64,000 nt of DNA, taken from Hymenobacter cellulosivorans. GTDB taxonomy: Bacteria > Bacteroidota > Bacteroidia > Cytophagales > Hymenobacteraceae. Position 1 is the stretch's first letter, and each line of letters starts with the position of its first letter. The notes under the pieces are model-generated. The model searched no databases, had not been told where the DNA came from, and was given only the letters and a program-made list of their open reading frames with translations. The stretch is from assembly GCF_022919135.1 (NCBI RefSeq), contig NZ_CP095049.1, positions 5,465,001 to 5,529,000 of the forward strand, read 5' to 3'. Of the stretch, positions 24,972 to 32,858 are shown piece after piece. A program made the translations under genes and the position numbers.

Positions 24972-25706
24972 ATGAAAAAGAAACCCTTTGCTCCCTGGAC
25001 GCTGCTACTGGCTACGGCCCTGGTAGGTGCCAACCTGATGACTGGCTGCAGCACCAGCAAAACTGGTACAAGCGGCACGGGCTCCGGCTCCACCTCGGGC
25101 TCCAGCTCGGATATGACCGGCTCCGGCTCAACTAGCGGCAGCACCTCTGGCTCCTACGGGACAACGAGCGGCTCGACCTCGGACACGTACTCCACAACCA
25201 GCGGCAGCACGACTACCAGCGGCTCGACTACCACCAGTGGCTCCACGTCGGGCTCTACTGGCTCTACCTCTGGCTCGATGACCAGCGGCTCGACCTCCGG
25301 CAGCATGGGCTCGACTTCGGGCTCCATGACCTCGGGCACGACTAGCGGCACAACCTCGGGCACTTACGGCTCGACCAGCGGCTCGACGACGACCTCTGGT
25401 TCGACGACTACCGGCACTACTTCCGGCTCAACGACCAGCGGTTCGACCTCAGGCTCTACTTCGGGCTCGATGACTAGTGGTACGACTTCTGGCTCGGGTT
25501 CTACTTCGGGCAGTACCAGCGGCACGACCTCCGGAACCACCAGCGGCCGGAGCACCAGCGGCTCCACTTCCGGCTCTACCACGTCCGGCTCGCGCCGCTC
25601 GACGACCAGTGGTAGCACTACTTCAGGCCGTACCACTTCGGGTACTACCTCAGGAACTACCTCAGGAACTACTTCGGGCAGCACCAGTGGATCGACCACG
25701 CGTTAA
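24972..25706 (+). CDS. lipoprotein with an almost pure Ser/Thr/Gly body
   Basis: A 244-residue predicted lipoprotein. The signal peptide ([26 protein letters not shown]) has a clear lipobox with Cys26. Nearly all of the remaining 218 residues are Ser, Thr or Gly in loose TSGS/GTTSG repeats. A few Met and Tyr occur in the first two thirds, and arginines only near the C-terminus ([20 protein letters not shown], final TTR). Such a chain should be extended and disordered and could carry O-glycans. I do not recognise a family. The repeat also keeps the opposite strand open, but only this strand has a signal peptide. Confidence 0.8.
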   Translation: MKKKPFAPWTLLLATALVGANLMTGCSTSKTGTSGTGSGSTSGSSSDMTGSGSTSGSTSGSYGTTSGSTSDTYSTTSGSTTTSGSTTTSGSTSGSTGSTSGSMTSGSTSGSMGSTSGSMTSGTTSGTTSGTYGSTSGSTTTSGSTTTGTTSGSTTSGSTSGSTSGSMTSGTTSGSGSTSGSTSGTTSGTTSGRSTSGSTSGSTTSGSRRSTTSGSTTSGRTTSGTTSGTTSGTTSGSTSGSTTR

Positions 25707-25742
25707 GCTAGAGCACGGCTAAAACCGGCGCGCCTACGTAAG

Positions 25743-25790
25743 GGCGGGGAGGCCTACCATCGAACCCGATGGCGAGCTTCCCCGCCTTTT
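25743..25790 (+). terminator. terminator after the Ser/Thr/Gly-rich lipoprotein gene
   Basis: GGCGGGGA (25743-25750) pairs with TCCCCGCC (25779-25786), with an inner CCATCG/CGATGG hairpin, followed by TTTTTATTTT. Confidence 0.85.
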
Positions 25791-25821
25791 TATTTTCCCC
25801 TCACCGCCTACGTGGCAGTTT

Positions 25822-27387
25822 ATGCCCGCTTTCCTTACCCTCCTTCGTCGTCCTTTCGTTGTTGATTTGCGCGCCCTGGCCCTGATGCGCATGGCCCTGG
25901 CCGCCGTTGTCCTGCTGGATGTCGGTATCCGCAGTACCGATCTGGAAGCCCATTATGCCAATATGGGCGTGCTGCCGCTGCACGTTCTTTACCAGTATTG
26001 CTGGAATCCCTACCAGGTTTCCTTGCATGCCATCAGTGGGCTGTGGGGAGTGCAGGCACTACTGTTTCTGCTCGAAGCCGGGGCCGCCGTGGCGCTGCTG
26101 CTGGGCTACCACACCCGCTTAGCGACCTTCCTGACCTGGGTGCTGCTGGTGTCAGTGCAGAACCGCAACCCGCTTATTGGGCAAGGTGGCGACGATTTAT
26201 TGCGTATGCTCCTGTTCTGGGGCCTGTTTTTACCCTGGGGCCGCCTTTATTCCCTGGATGCCCGGGGCCGGGAGCAGCCCGAAAAACTCACGTACTTCAG
26301 CGCCGCCACTGTGGCTTACATCGTGCAGATTGCCCTGGTGTATTGGTGCACGGCCTTATTGAAAAGCGCCCCGGAATGGACCACCGAAGGCACGGCGATT
26401 TACTACGCCCTAAGCCTGGACCAGGTGTTGCTGCCGGGCGGCAAGCTGATTTATCCCTACGCCGGGCTGCTGCACTTTCTCACGTTTGCCACCTACTACA
26501 CCGAGCTGCTGCTGCCCTTTGTGCTCTTCATCCCGTTTCGAGTGACGTGGTGGCGCCTGCTGTTCGTGGGCATTATGTACAGCTTTCACCTGGGTATCAG
26601 CCTTACGCTGTTTGTGGGCCTGTTTTTCCTGATTAACATGGCCTCGGTGCTGGGTCTGCTGCCGCCGGTAGCCATGAACTGGCTGGATAAGCGCTTTGCC
26701 CTGGGTGCCCAGCGACTAGGCCCGCGCCTAGCTGCCCGCACGGCCCTGCTGCGGCCCCGACTGGCGCAGTTCCGGGTGCCTTTACGCCTGCGGGTAGAAC
26801 ACCACTGGGAACTGCCCGACAGCACCCGCACCATGCTACGCGGCGTGCGCAACGCGGTAGTGACCGTGCTACTGGGCTACGTTATCTGGTGGAACCTGGA
26901 TAGCGTGAATAAGCCCGCTCTGTACATGTCCGACTCGTTGCGCTGGTTCGGCTACCTGTTTCGCGTGGATCAGCACTGGGGCATGTTTGCGCCAGCTGTG
27001 TTCAAAGACGACGGTTGGTACATTCTAGATGGCACCACTACCGACGGGCAGCACCTCGACCTGAACCGCGACGGGCAGCCGATGACCGAGCAGAAGCCCG
27101 CCTCGGTGGTTTCGCTGTTCAAGAATGACCGGTGGCGCAAGTACAGTGAAAACTACCTGTTCGTGAGCAACGAGTACATGCGGCCCTACTACTGCAACTA
27201 CCTGCTGCGCATCTGGCACGAAAATCCGGTACACCCACCACTGCGCCGCCTGGAGGTAGTTTACATGAAGGAAGTTTCGCTACCTAACTATCAGGTAGCC
27301 AAAGCCAAACGCGAAGTACTCTGCATCTGCGAAGCTCCACAGGCAACGGCCGCCAACCTCGACAGCGCCGCCGATTCTATTCCCTAA
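25822..27387 (+). CDS. HTTM-domain integral membrane protein
   Basis: A 521-residue membrane protein related to vitamin K-dependent gamma-carboxylase. About ten hydrophobic helices occupy residues 15-300 and 355-375. Within the first block the segment NRNPLIGQGGDDLLRMLLFWGLFLPWG matches the HTTM family. The C-terminal 150 residues form a soluble domain (WGMFAPAVFKDDGWYILDG) common in long HTTM members. The enzymatic activity of bacterial HTTM proteins is generally unknown. The DCC gene at 23691 and the lipoprotein genes between them make a functional link plausible but unproven. The MBL gene follows 107 bases downstream on the same strand. Confidence 0.88.
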   Translation: MPAFLTLLRRPFVVDLRALALMRMALAAVVLLDVGIRSTDLEAHYANMGVLPLHVLYQYCWNPYQVSLHAISGLWGVQALLFLLEAGAAVALLLGYHTRLATFLTWVLLVSVQNRNPLIGQGGDDLLRMLLFWGLFLPWGRLYSLDARGREQPEKLTYFSAATVAYIVQIALVYWCTALLKSAPEWTTEGTAIYYALSLDQVLLPGGKLIYPYAGLLHFLTFATYYTELLLPFVLFIPFRVTWWRLLFVGIMYSFHLGISLTLFVGLFFLINMASVLGLLPPVAMNWLDKRFALGAQRLGPRLAARTALLRPRLAQFRVPLRLRVEHHWELPDSTRTMLRGVRNAVVTVLLGYVIWWNLDSVNKPALYMSDSLRWFGYLFRVDQHWGMFAPAVFKDDGWYILDGTTTDGQHLDLNRDGQPMTEQKPASVVSLFKNDRWRKYSENYLFVSNEYMRPYYCNYLLRIWHENPVHPPLRRLEVVYMKEVSLPNYQVAKAKREVLCICEAPQATAANLDSAADSIP

Positions 27388-27494
27388 ATCCGGCTTTTTC
27401 CTCATCCAAACTGCGCTGGCTGCGTATTTCTGAACGCTGCTCCAAACCTAAACCGGGGCAGGCTGGCTGATTTTCTCCACCCAATCTCGTCCGT

Positions 27495-28511
27495 ATGCCA
27501 ACCACCGCAACCCGCGCCAATACCCCCGCCCTGCAGGCCGTCGTGCCCGGCGTCTGGGGGCTGCGCAACGTCTTCGTGAATCTGTATTTCGTGCGCGACA
27601 CGTCCTCGCCTCTGGAACCCTGGGTGCTGGTAGACGCGGGCCTGCCTGGTTCGGCCGCCAAGATCAAGCAGAACGTTGAGGCCATCTTTGGTCCCAACAA
27701 TCCGCCATCGGCCATCATCCTCACCCACGGCCACTTCGACCACGTGGGAGCCCTTCAAACGCTGGCCGAGGAGTGGAACGTGCCCGTATATGCCCACCCG
27801 CTGGAGCTTCCCTACCTCACCGGCCGCTCGTCGTACCCGCCACCAGACCCCACGGTGGGCGGTGGCGCTATGGCAGCCATGTCGTTTCTCTATCCCAAAA
27901 AGCCCATTGATCTGGGTGACCGGGTACACGCGCTACCCGTAAACGGCACCGTGCCGTTTTTGTCGGAATGGCGCTGGATTCCGACGCCGGGTCACACGGC
28001 TGGGCACGTGTCGTTCTTCCGCGAGTACGACCGAACCCTGATTGCCGGCGACGCCTTCGTGACGGTGCAGCAGGAATCGGGAACGGCCGTGTGGGAGCAA
28101 CGCCAGGAAGTACACGGGCCACCCGCTTACTTCACCCAGGACTGGGGCCAGTCGCGCGCTTCAGTAGAGAAGCTGGCCGCCCTGGAGCCCCAGATTGCCG
28201 CTACCGGCCACGGTATTCCGATGCACGGCGAGGAACTGCGCCGACAGTTGCACGAGCTGGCCTTGCACTTTGAGCAGCAGGCTGTGCCTAAGCAGGGCCG
28301 TTACGTGGGCCATCCGGTAGTAGCCGACGAAACCGGTACCGTATCGGTGCCGCCTGCCACCGACGCGCCCCTGCCCAAGTGGATTATCGGGGCGGCGCTG
28401 GTCGGCGGCCTGGGCTACCTGCTTTTGCGCGACAAGAATAAGGCCCGCCGCAGCCACCAAGACCACAACGACGACTATGCCCGCCGTCACCGTGACGACT
28501 ACGAGTTTTAG
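27495..28511 (+). CDS. MBL-fold metallohydrolase with C-terminal membrane anchor
   Basis: A 338-residue metallo-beta-lactamase-fold protein. The signature THGHFDHVG gives His78, His80, Asp82 and His83; further ligands are in PTPGHTAGH and IAGDAF. Unusually for the family it ends with a proline-rich linker, one membrane segment (about 292-310, WIIGAALVGGLGYLLL) and a charged His/Asp/Arg-rich tail (RRSHQDHNDDYARRHRDDYEF in pieces). The domain has no signal peptide, so it is probably cytoplasmic and tail-anchored. The substrate is unknown. It may be cotranscribed with the HTTM gene. Confidence 0.88.
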   Translation: MPTTATRANTPALQAVVPGVWGLRNVFVNLYFVRDTSSPLEPWVLVDAGLPGSAAKIKQNVEAIFGPNNPPSAIILTHGHFDHVGALQTLAEEWNVPVYAHPLELPYLTGRSSYPPPDPTVGGGAMAAMSFLYPKKPIDLGDRVHALPVNGTVPFLSEWRWIPTPGHTAGHVSFFREYDRTLIAGDAFVTVQQESGTAVWEQRQEVHGPPAYFTQDWGQSRASVEKLAALEPQIAATGHGIPMHGEELRRQLHELALHFEQQAVPKQGRYVGHPVVADETGTVSVPPATDAPLPKWIIGAALVGGLGYLLLRDKNKARRSHQDHNDDYARRHRDDYEF

Positions 28512-28554
28512 TCCCTGACTTCGCGAGAAACGGAACCTCAGCCCTTAATGGTCA

Positions 28555-28590
28555 TCCTACTTCTTTTGGCACCCACCGAAGGAAGTAGGA
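28555..28590 (+). terminator. possible terminator after the MBL gene
   Basis: TCCTACTTC (28555-28563) and GAAGTAGGA (28582-28590) form a 9-bp stem with an 18-base loop and no strong T-run. Confidence 0.4.
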
Positions 28591-28679
28591 CGGTTCTTTC
28601 GCGCATCTAGTACGCTTACTATTTTCCGCTCTCCGCCCTTTCTGCCCCTCTTTGCCGACCACCCACGCATAGTATCCGT

Positions 28680-29588
28680 ATGGCCGTATCCCAACCCGAC
28701 GCCCGCAAGGGTTCTGCCGTGGAGGAAACCAGGCATAAAATAGCGTCACTCCAGCATCTGGACCTACGCAAACATTCCATTGATGAGCTGGCCGAGCGGG
28801 TTCGGGACCTGCTGCAGGGCCACCCGCTGCGCCTTATCGAATTCGGGCCTGGTCTGCTGCTTTACCGAGGCAAGGCCTGCACCGAGCCTCCTACGCACTT
28901 GCAGCATGTGTCCTACCCACCGGCCGAACTGGTCACCGCCGACCAGCGGGCCAACCGGGCTGGGCAGTCCATGTTCTATTGCAGCGCCACCTGGCACCCG
29001 CCGTTTTTCGAGGCCGGCGTCCAGCCCAAAGACCAGATTGTCATTACCCGCTGGCAAACCCAGCAGCCGCTACGCCTGGCCAGCTTTGGCTACGCCGACG
29101 TGTGCGCCGATGACCCGAATTCGGACCGGGAAAAAGCCTTAGCGCAGGCACTCAGCCAGCTGCCCGCCGGGGTCCAGCCTATTGCCGACTTCCTAACCAA
29201 AGCCTTTACCCGCGCTGTACATGACGATAATCACCACCATTACCGACTGTCGGTGGCTATAGCCGAAGCCTGTGAATTGGGAACTGCCTTCGATGGGTTG
29301 CTTTATCCGTCGGCGGCTATGCCTAGTCCCGCCCATAACCTGGCTTTGCACCCCAGCTGCCTCGACGACGACAAGCTGCGCTTGCAGTACGTGGAATATC
29401 TGACGGTAAACCGGGTAGGAACGGAAACCATCGACGTATTGTCGCACGACTTTGCCAACACCGTGCTGCCCGATGGCCGTTTGCAGTGGCTAGGCCGGCC
29501 CGGCAACTGGGTGCTGCGGGAAGGCGGCATCGCCACCGACTGCCGCTTCGATGCCGGCCAATGGAAAGTGCAGCGCCCCCAGTGCTAA
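28680..29588 (+). CDS. RES-domain protein, likely NAD-using fold
   Basis: A 302-residue protein that reads as a RES-domain member, the ADP-ribosyltransferase-like fold found in RES-Xre toxin-antitoxin systems. Arg90, Tyr100 and Glu111 (DQRANRAGQSMFYCSATWHP and FFEAG) are spaced Arg-x9-Tyr-x10-Glu. A Ser follows in DGLLYPSAAMP (Ser211) before an NLALHP segment. This is the Arg/Glu/Ser order that names the family. It is longer than a typical toxin, and no Xre-type antitoxin gene is adjacent, so it may be a solitary or non-toxic variant. The assignment comes from motifs alone. Confidence 0.65.
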   Translation: MAVSQPDARKGSAVEETRHKIASLQHLDLRKHSIDELAERVRDLLQGHPLRLIEFGPGLLLYRGKACTEPPTHLQHVSYPPAELVTADQRANRAGQSMFYCSATWHPPFFEAGVQPKDQIVITRWQTQQPLRLASFGYADVCADDPNSDREKALAQALSQLPAGVQPIADFLTKAFTRAVHDDNHHHYRLSVAIAEACELGTAFDGLLYPSAAMPSPAHNLALHPSCLDDDKLRLQYVEYLTVNRVGTETIDVLSHDFANTVLPDGRLQWLGRPGNWVLREGGIATDCRFDAGQWKVQRPQC

Positions 29589-29604
29589 AGTATCTTTAAG
29601 CTCC

Positions 29605-30309
29605 CTATGTGGTTGTCTGCATGGGTAGCAGGTCGCAATACCAGAAGCCAGCTTCACCACCACCCGGCGCCGGGTAAGTGCGCCGCACGATTTCACCCCG
29701 CTCAAAGGCTATGGGCGCCTGGAAATACGGAGCGGCAAAAACGAAGCTGTGGTACTCGCCGTTTTCGCCGCAGGCATCCACGCCCGGTGGCAAGTCGCGC
29801 AGAAAGTCCTCATCGAGCAAACGGCCGCAGAAGCTTTGGTCGAGCCACTGCTCATTGACGCAGACAATAACGGCTTGAAAGCCCAGCGCCAGGTATTCGC
29901 GCAGAATATCGGCGCTGCTGCGCTGCCAGAGCGGAAACACGGCCTGCATCTGCACCCGGGCCAACTGCTCTTCGCGGTAGCGGCGCAAGTCTTCCAGGAA
30001 AATGTCGCCGAAAATGCTGTGGTGAATTCCCTGGGCCTGCAAGGGCGCCAGCGCGGCCCGCATGAGTTGCTCGTAGTCGGCCATATCGGGGGCTTCGGGC
30101 AGCTCCAGCTTGGTTAGGGGCAGGCCAATCTGCTGGGCCTGGGCTTCGAGCAGGGCCACCCGTACACCGTGCATCGACACGCGCTGGTAGTGGGCGTTGA
30201 CGCTGGTAAGCAGGTGGCGCACTTCGTAGCGCGCGTCGTGCAGGGCGTGGTAGAGCGCCAGGGCCGAATCTTTGCCCCCGCTCCAGTTCATCATTGCTGG
30301 AATGGCCAT
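29605..30309 (-). CDS. Dph6-related ATP pyrophosphatase (PP-loop)
   Basis: A 234-residue PP-loop enzyme like diphthine-ammonia ligase. The ATP-binding SGGKDSALAL lies at residues 10-19, GDIFLEDLRRYRE in the middle, and GENGEYHSFV near residue 183, which is the hallmark of the family. Bacteria do not make diphthamide, so the substrate here is something else, probably an amidation. The start could be ATG 30309 or one of two ATGs five or six codons later (MMNWSGGKDS). It is convergent with the RES gene, only 16 bases apart, with no visible terminator between. Confidence 0.85.
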   Translation of the reverse strand: MAIPAMMNWSGGKDSALALYHALHDARYEVRHLLTSVNAHYQRVSMHGVRVALLEAQAQQIGLPLTKLELPEAPDMADYEQLMRAALAPLQAQGIHHSIFGDIFLEDLRRYREEQLARVQMQAVFPLWQRSSADILREYLALGFQAVIVCVNEQWLDQSFCGRLLDEDFLRDLPPGVDACGENGEYHSFVFAAPYFQAPIAFERGEIVRRTYPAPGGGEAGFWYCDLLPMQTTT

Positions 30310-30463
30310 GCGGCAAAGCTACGGCTTCGGCAGGCAGAATACTGTGGCAGCGGGTCAAGGTTGCGGCCGGTTTCGAGTTGGCCGGCCGTTACTTCAGCTA
30401 CGGAGGGCCGGTTTTGCGTATAGCTGTTTTCCAAGTCTATCTGTACATCCAAACACCTGAACT

Positions 30464-30910
30464 ATGAAACTCACTCAGCGCTTTGTGCTGGCTGCTGTGC
30501 TGGGCGCCGCGGCTTCCCTGACGACGGCCTGTGACCGGGCCGGTACCCCCGGCGAAGACCGGCAGAACATCAACGACTTCTCTACCGCCCCGCCGGCCCG
30601 CTCCATCGAAACCGACATGGACAGCGTCAACGGACAGCAGCGTGCCCCCGAACCCGGCGGTATCGGCTCGGCTGCCGACCAGGCTCAGTCGACCGATAAT
30701 GCCTTGAACTCGTCGCCGGGCGGCAATAGCGGCACTTCACCCCAGGCCGCTTCAGGTACGCCGAACTCGGTAGATAAGGTCACCGACAACAACAGCCTGA
30801 ACGCCACCAAGGCGCCTTCGCAGAACAGCACGGCCCCTAGCACCGCCCCAGGCTCAACCCAGAACACGGGTACCGCCGACCGCAACGGCAGCTCCGGCCG
30901 CACGCAGTAA
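30464..30910 (+). CDS. small disordered lipoprotein
   Basis: A 148-residue predicted lipoprotein. The signal peptide ends AASLTTAC, with Cys23 lipidated. The mature part is low in hydrophobics and rich in Ser, Thr, Asn, Pro and Gly (SSPGGNSGTSPQAASG, SQNSTAPSTAPGSTQNTG), so disordered. It is compositionally similar to the lipoproteins at 24397 and 24972 but less repetitive. Function unknown. A good terminator follows. Confidence 0.75.
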   Translation: MKLTQRFVLAAVLGAAASLTTACDRAGTPGEDRQNINDFSTAPPARSIETDMDSVNGQQRAPEPGGIGSAADQAQSTDNALNSSPGGNSGTSPQAASGTPNSVDKVTDNNSLNATKAPSQNSTAPSTAPGSTQNTGTADRNGSSGRTQ

Positions 30911-30929
30911 CCGGTACTATTGCTCACAG

Positions 30930-30965
30930 AAAAGCCCCGCAGGCCAATGGTCGGCGGGGCTTTTT
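30930..30965 (+). terminator. terminator between convergent genes
   Basis: AAAAGCCCCGC (30930-30940) pairs with GCGGGGC and then TTTTT (30954-30965). It serves the lipoprotein gene and possibly the opposing DUF4126 gene. Confidence 0.85.
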
Positions 30966-30986
30966 GCGTCGTAGCGCCAGGCGGTA

Positions 30987-31547
30987 TTAGAACAGCGAAG
31001 AATAGTTGGCGTGGTAAGACGGCTGGGTGGGCAGGTGCCGAGGCACGTAGGCGTCGCGGCGGGCTTTAGCCGGCGCGGCATTTTTGCTGGCCGCCCGGCT
31101 GCTGCCAAACACAGTGGCATCTTCGACCAAAGCCCACACGGTATCGGGCAGCTTGGTTTGCTTGCCGAGCTCTTTGCGCAGGTAAAAGCTGCCGTAGGTG
31201 CCCGCCACGGCAGAAAGTGCGCCTAGCAAGCCGCCCCCAAACCCGGAGCGACGCTTCGACTTATAGAGCATGGCCCCCAGCAAGGCTCCCGACAGGCCGC
31301 GGCCCAGCAGCGCGGTGGGCGTAATCCGGTCGGGCATGCCGGGCAGCTTATCGGCTACCATTTCGCTGGCTGCCAGCACCGTCAGGCCCTTAGCCGCTAT
31401 GCCCGACTGCAAAAGCCGCAACGGTGAAGAAGCCAGCTCATCGGAGCGGTGTTTGGCGAAGGAAGTGCTCAGGGCGGCCAGTGGCGTGAGGCTGCGCAAA
31501 CCGGCCAGCGTACCCAAACTCAAGGTTTTCCAGAAAGGAGATGCCAT
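30987..31547 (-). CDS. DUF4126-like membrane protein
   Basis: A 186-residue membrane protein beginning MASPFWKTLSLGTLAGLRSLTPLAALS. It has several short hydrophobic segments with glycine motifs (GRGLSGALLGAMLY, GGGLLGALSAVAGTYGSF) and a hydrophilic C-terminal tail. This matches DUF4126, a family of unknown function. The frame is open upstream to 31685, but that part is antisense to the flavin reductase's end and has no membrane character, so ATG 31547 is used. It lies 85 bases downstream of the flavin reductase gene. Confidence 0.75.
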   Translation of the reverse strand: MASPFWKTLSLGTLAGLRSLTPLAALSTSFAKHRSDELASSPLRLLQSGIAAKGLTVLAASEMVADKLPGMPDRITPTALLGRGLSGALLGAMLYKSKRRSGFGGGLLGALSAVAGTYGSFYLRKELGKQTKLPDTVWALVEDATVFGSSRAASKNAAPAKARRDAYVPRHLPTQPSYHANYSSLF

Positions 31548-31632
31548 ATCAGAAAGAATAAGGTGCGAAAGAAGATGAGCCTTCTTAAACGCACCCTTGC
31601 CGCCGGCGTTGGCCTGCCGGGCAACTTCTCCC

Positions 31633-32274
31633 CTACTGGCCAGCTTGTTTGGGCTGCGGCCCCTGCCCAGGCCGGGCGTAGGCAAACGAGGCCAGTGGCG
31701 AAACCTGATGATACCCGTCGAGGCCGGAAATACAGACCGCCCCGGCCTGCTGCAGGTTCAGGGTGCCATCGGCTTGCAGCACGGTTTCGGGCAGGTACAC
31801 GTGCTCTACTTCCCCTACCAGCAGCACTGTGCCGTTATGAATCGGCAGCTCTTCTTTGAGACGCAGGCCGATACCAATCCGGCACTCGGCCGCGTAGGGG
31901 GCCGGAAAATCGTCGCGGTAAACGGCCGTGAAGCCGCACTGCTCAAACTCGGATTCTTCGCGGGCAAACTCGGCCGAGGTGTAGTGGGCGGCGGCTACCT
32001 GCTCGGCCGGTACGTGGTTGATGGTGTAGCAGCCGGTGGCCTTGATGTTCTCGTAGGTGTGGCGCGGTACGGTGGCGGGCCGCGTCACGATGCCCAGCAC
32101 GGCCGGGGCCGAGCCCAAGTGAATCACCGAGCTGAAGATAGCCAGGTTGGTAGCCCCAGCGGCCGAGGCAGTACCAATCAGGTTGGCGGGCTTGTAGCCG
32201 GTCAGGGAGTTAACCAGATTAAGGCGGTAAATCTTGTCGAAGGCGGCAATATCGGCGGCGGTGAGGTGGCGCAT
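31633..32274 (-). CDS. flavin reductase family protein
   Basis: A 213-residue FMN-binding split-barrel protein. It begins MRHLTAADIAAFDKIYRLNLVNSLTGYKPANLIGT; the latter segment plus TNLAIFSSVIHLGSAPAVLGIVTRP and DTxxNI-like HTYENIKATGCYTINH match the family. It probably reduces or binds FMN, with the partner unknown. ATG 32274 is preferred to an upstream open extension that begins at 32442 and has no homologous look. It is in the same orientation as the DUF4126 gene. Confidence 0.85.
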   Translation of the reverse strand: MRHLTAADIAAFDKIYRLNLVNSLTGYKPANLIGTASAAGATNLAIFSSVIHLGSAPAVLGIVTRPATVPRHTYENIKATGCYTINHVPAEQVAAAHYTSAEFAREESEFEQCGFTAVYRDDFPAPYAAECRIGIGLRLKEELPIHNGTVLLVGEVEHVYLPETVLQADGTLNLQQAGAVCISGLDGYHQVSPLASFAYARPGQGPQPKQAGQ

Positions 32275-32570
32275 GGCGGGCAGTAAGTACTCAGCAATGA
32301 CCGCCAAACCCGGTTTTTGTTCAGCTCCCGGCCCCGATTGGGTCGGAGGCGGGTCAGGCCCAGCACCAAGGCAGAAGCAGAAAGCCCGAATCCTGTGAGC
32401 AAGACCCTGATAACCAACCACTATTACCGGCAACAAATGCAAAGGGTGCGTCTTTCGCCTAGTAAATTCCGTGTTTCTTCAGTGGGTCACCAATCAAAAA
32501 AGCCAGGACAGGGAGTGTGTAAGAATCTGTTTACCAGCACTTCTATTACTCTCTAAAACTGCTTTCTCCG

Positions 32571-32707
32571 ATGAAAAGACTTGGCTTCCATTCCTAACCG
32601 CTGCATTCCTCTGTTCCTCGCTGGCTTTCACCGCCTGCGACGACAACACCCCTTCGACGACTTCCCACACCACTACTTCCCACACCACTTTGGACTCAAC
32701 TACCTAA
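32571..32707 (+). pseudogene. tiny lipoprotein gene with an N-terminal frameshift
   Basis: ATG 32571 opens MKRLGFHS and hits a stop at 32595. The frame that overlaps it encodes LPFLTAAFLCSSLAFTAC, a complete lipobox signal sequence, followed by DDNTPSTTSHTTTSHTTLDSTT and a stop at 32707. Joining MKRL to LPFL needs a one-base insertion or a two-base deletion near 32583-32586. The only start in the lipobox frame is a GTG at 32471, which would give an odd 30-residue preface. I read it as a recently broken member of the local small-lipoprotein set; a sequencing error is possible. Confidence 0.5.
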
Positions 32708-32798
32708 TCTAGCCCATCCTTTATGCTAGCCCGCAACTTCGGCCGGTAGCCCGGGCCGCCAGCCAGAGGAGATACTACCGACTTATTTATCTGAACCC

Positions 32799-32843
32799 AA
32801 AACGGCCTCCTTACCGACTGACAATCGGGAAGGAGGCCGTTTT
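32799..32843. terminator. strong bidirectional terminator
   Basis: AAAACGGCCTCCTT (32799-32812) pairs perfectly with AAGGAGGCCGTTTT (32830-32843). It lies just past the DUF885 stop (minus) and after the small lipoprotein remnant (plus). Confidence 0.85.
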
Positions 32844-32858
32844 ATGGTTTAGGCGTAA

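Noticed and set aside
28680..29588. RES-Xre toxin-antitoxin pair
   Set aside because: No Xre or other antitoxin-sized gene lies beside the RES-like gene; the neighbours are an MBL hydrolase and a PP-loop enzyme.
22237..32707. Prophage or integrated element
   Set aside because: There is no integrase, transposase, tRNA target duplication or structural phage gene, and GC content does not change abruptly.
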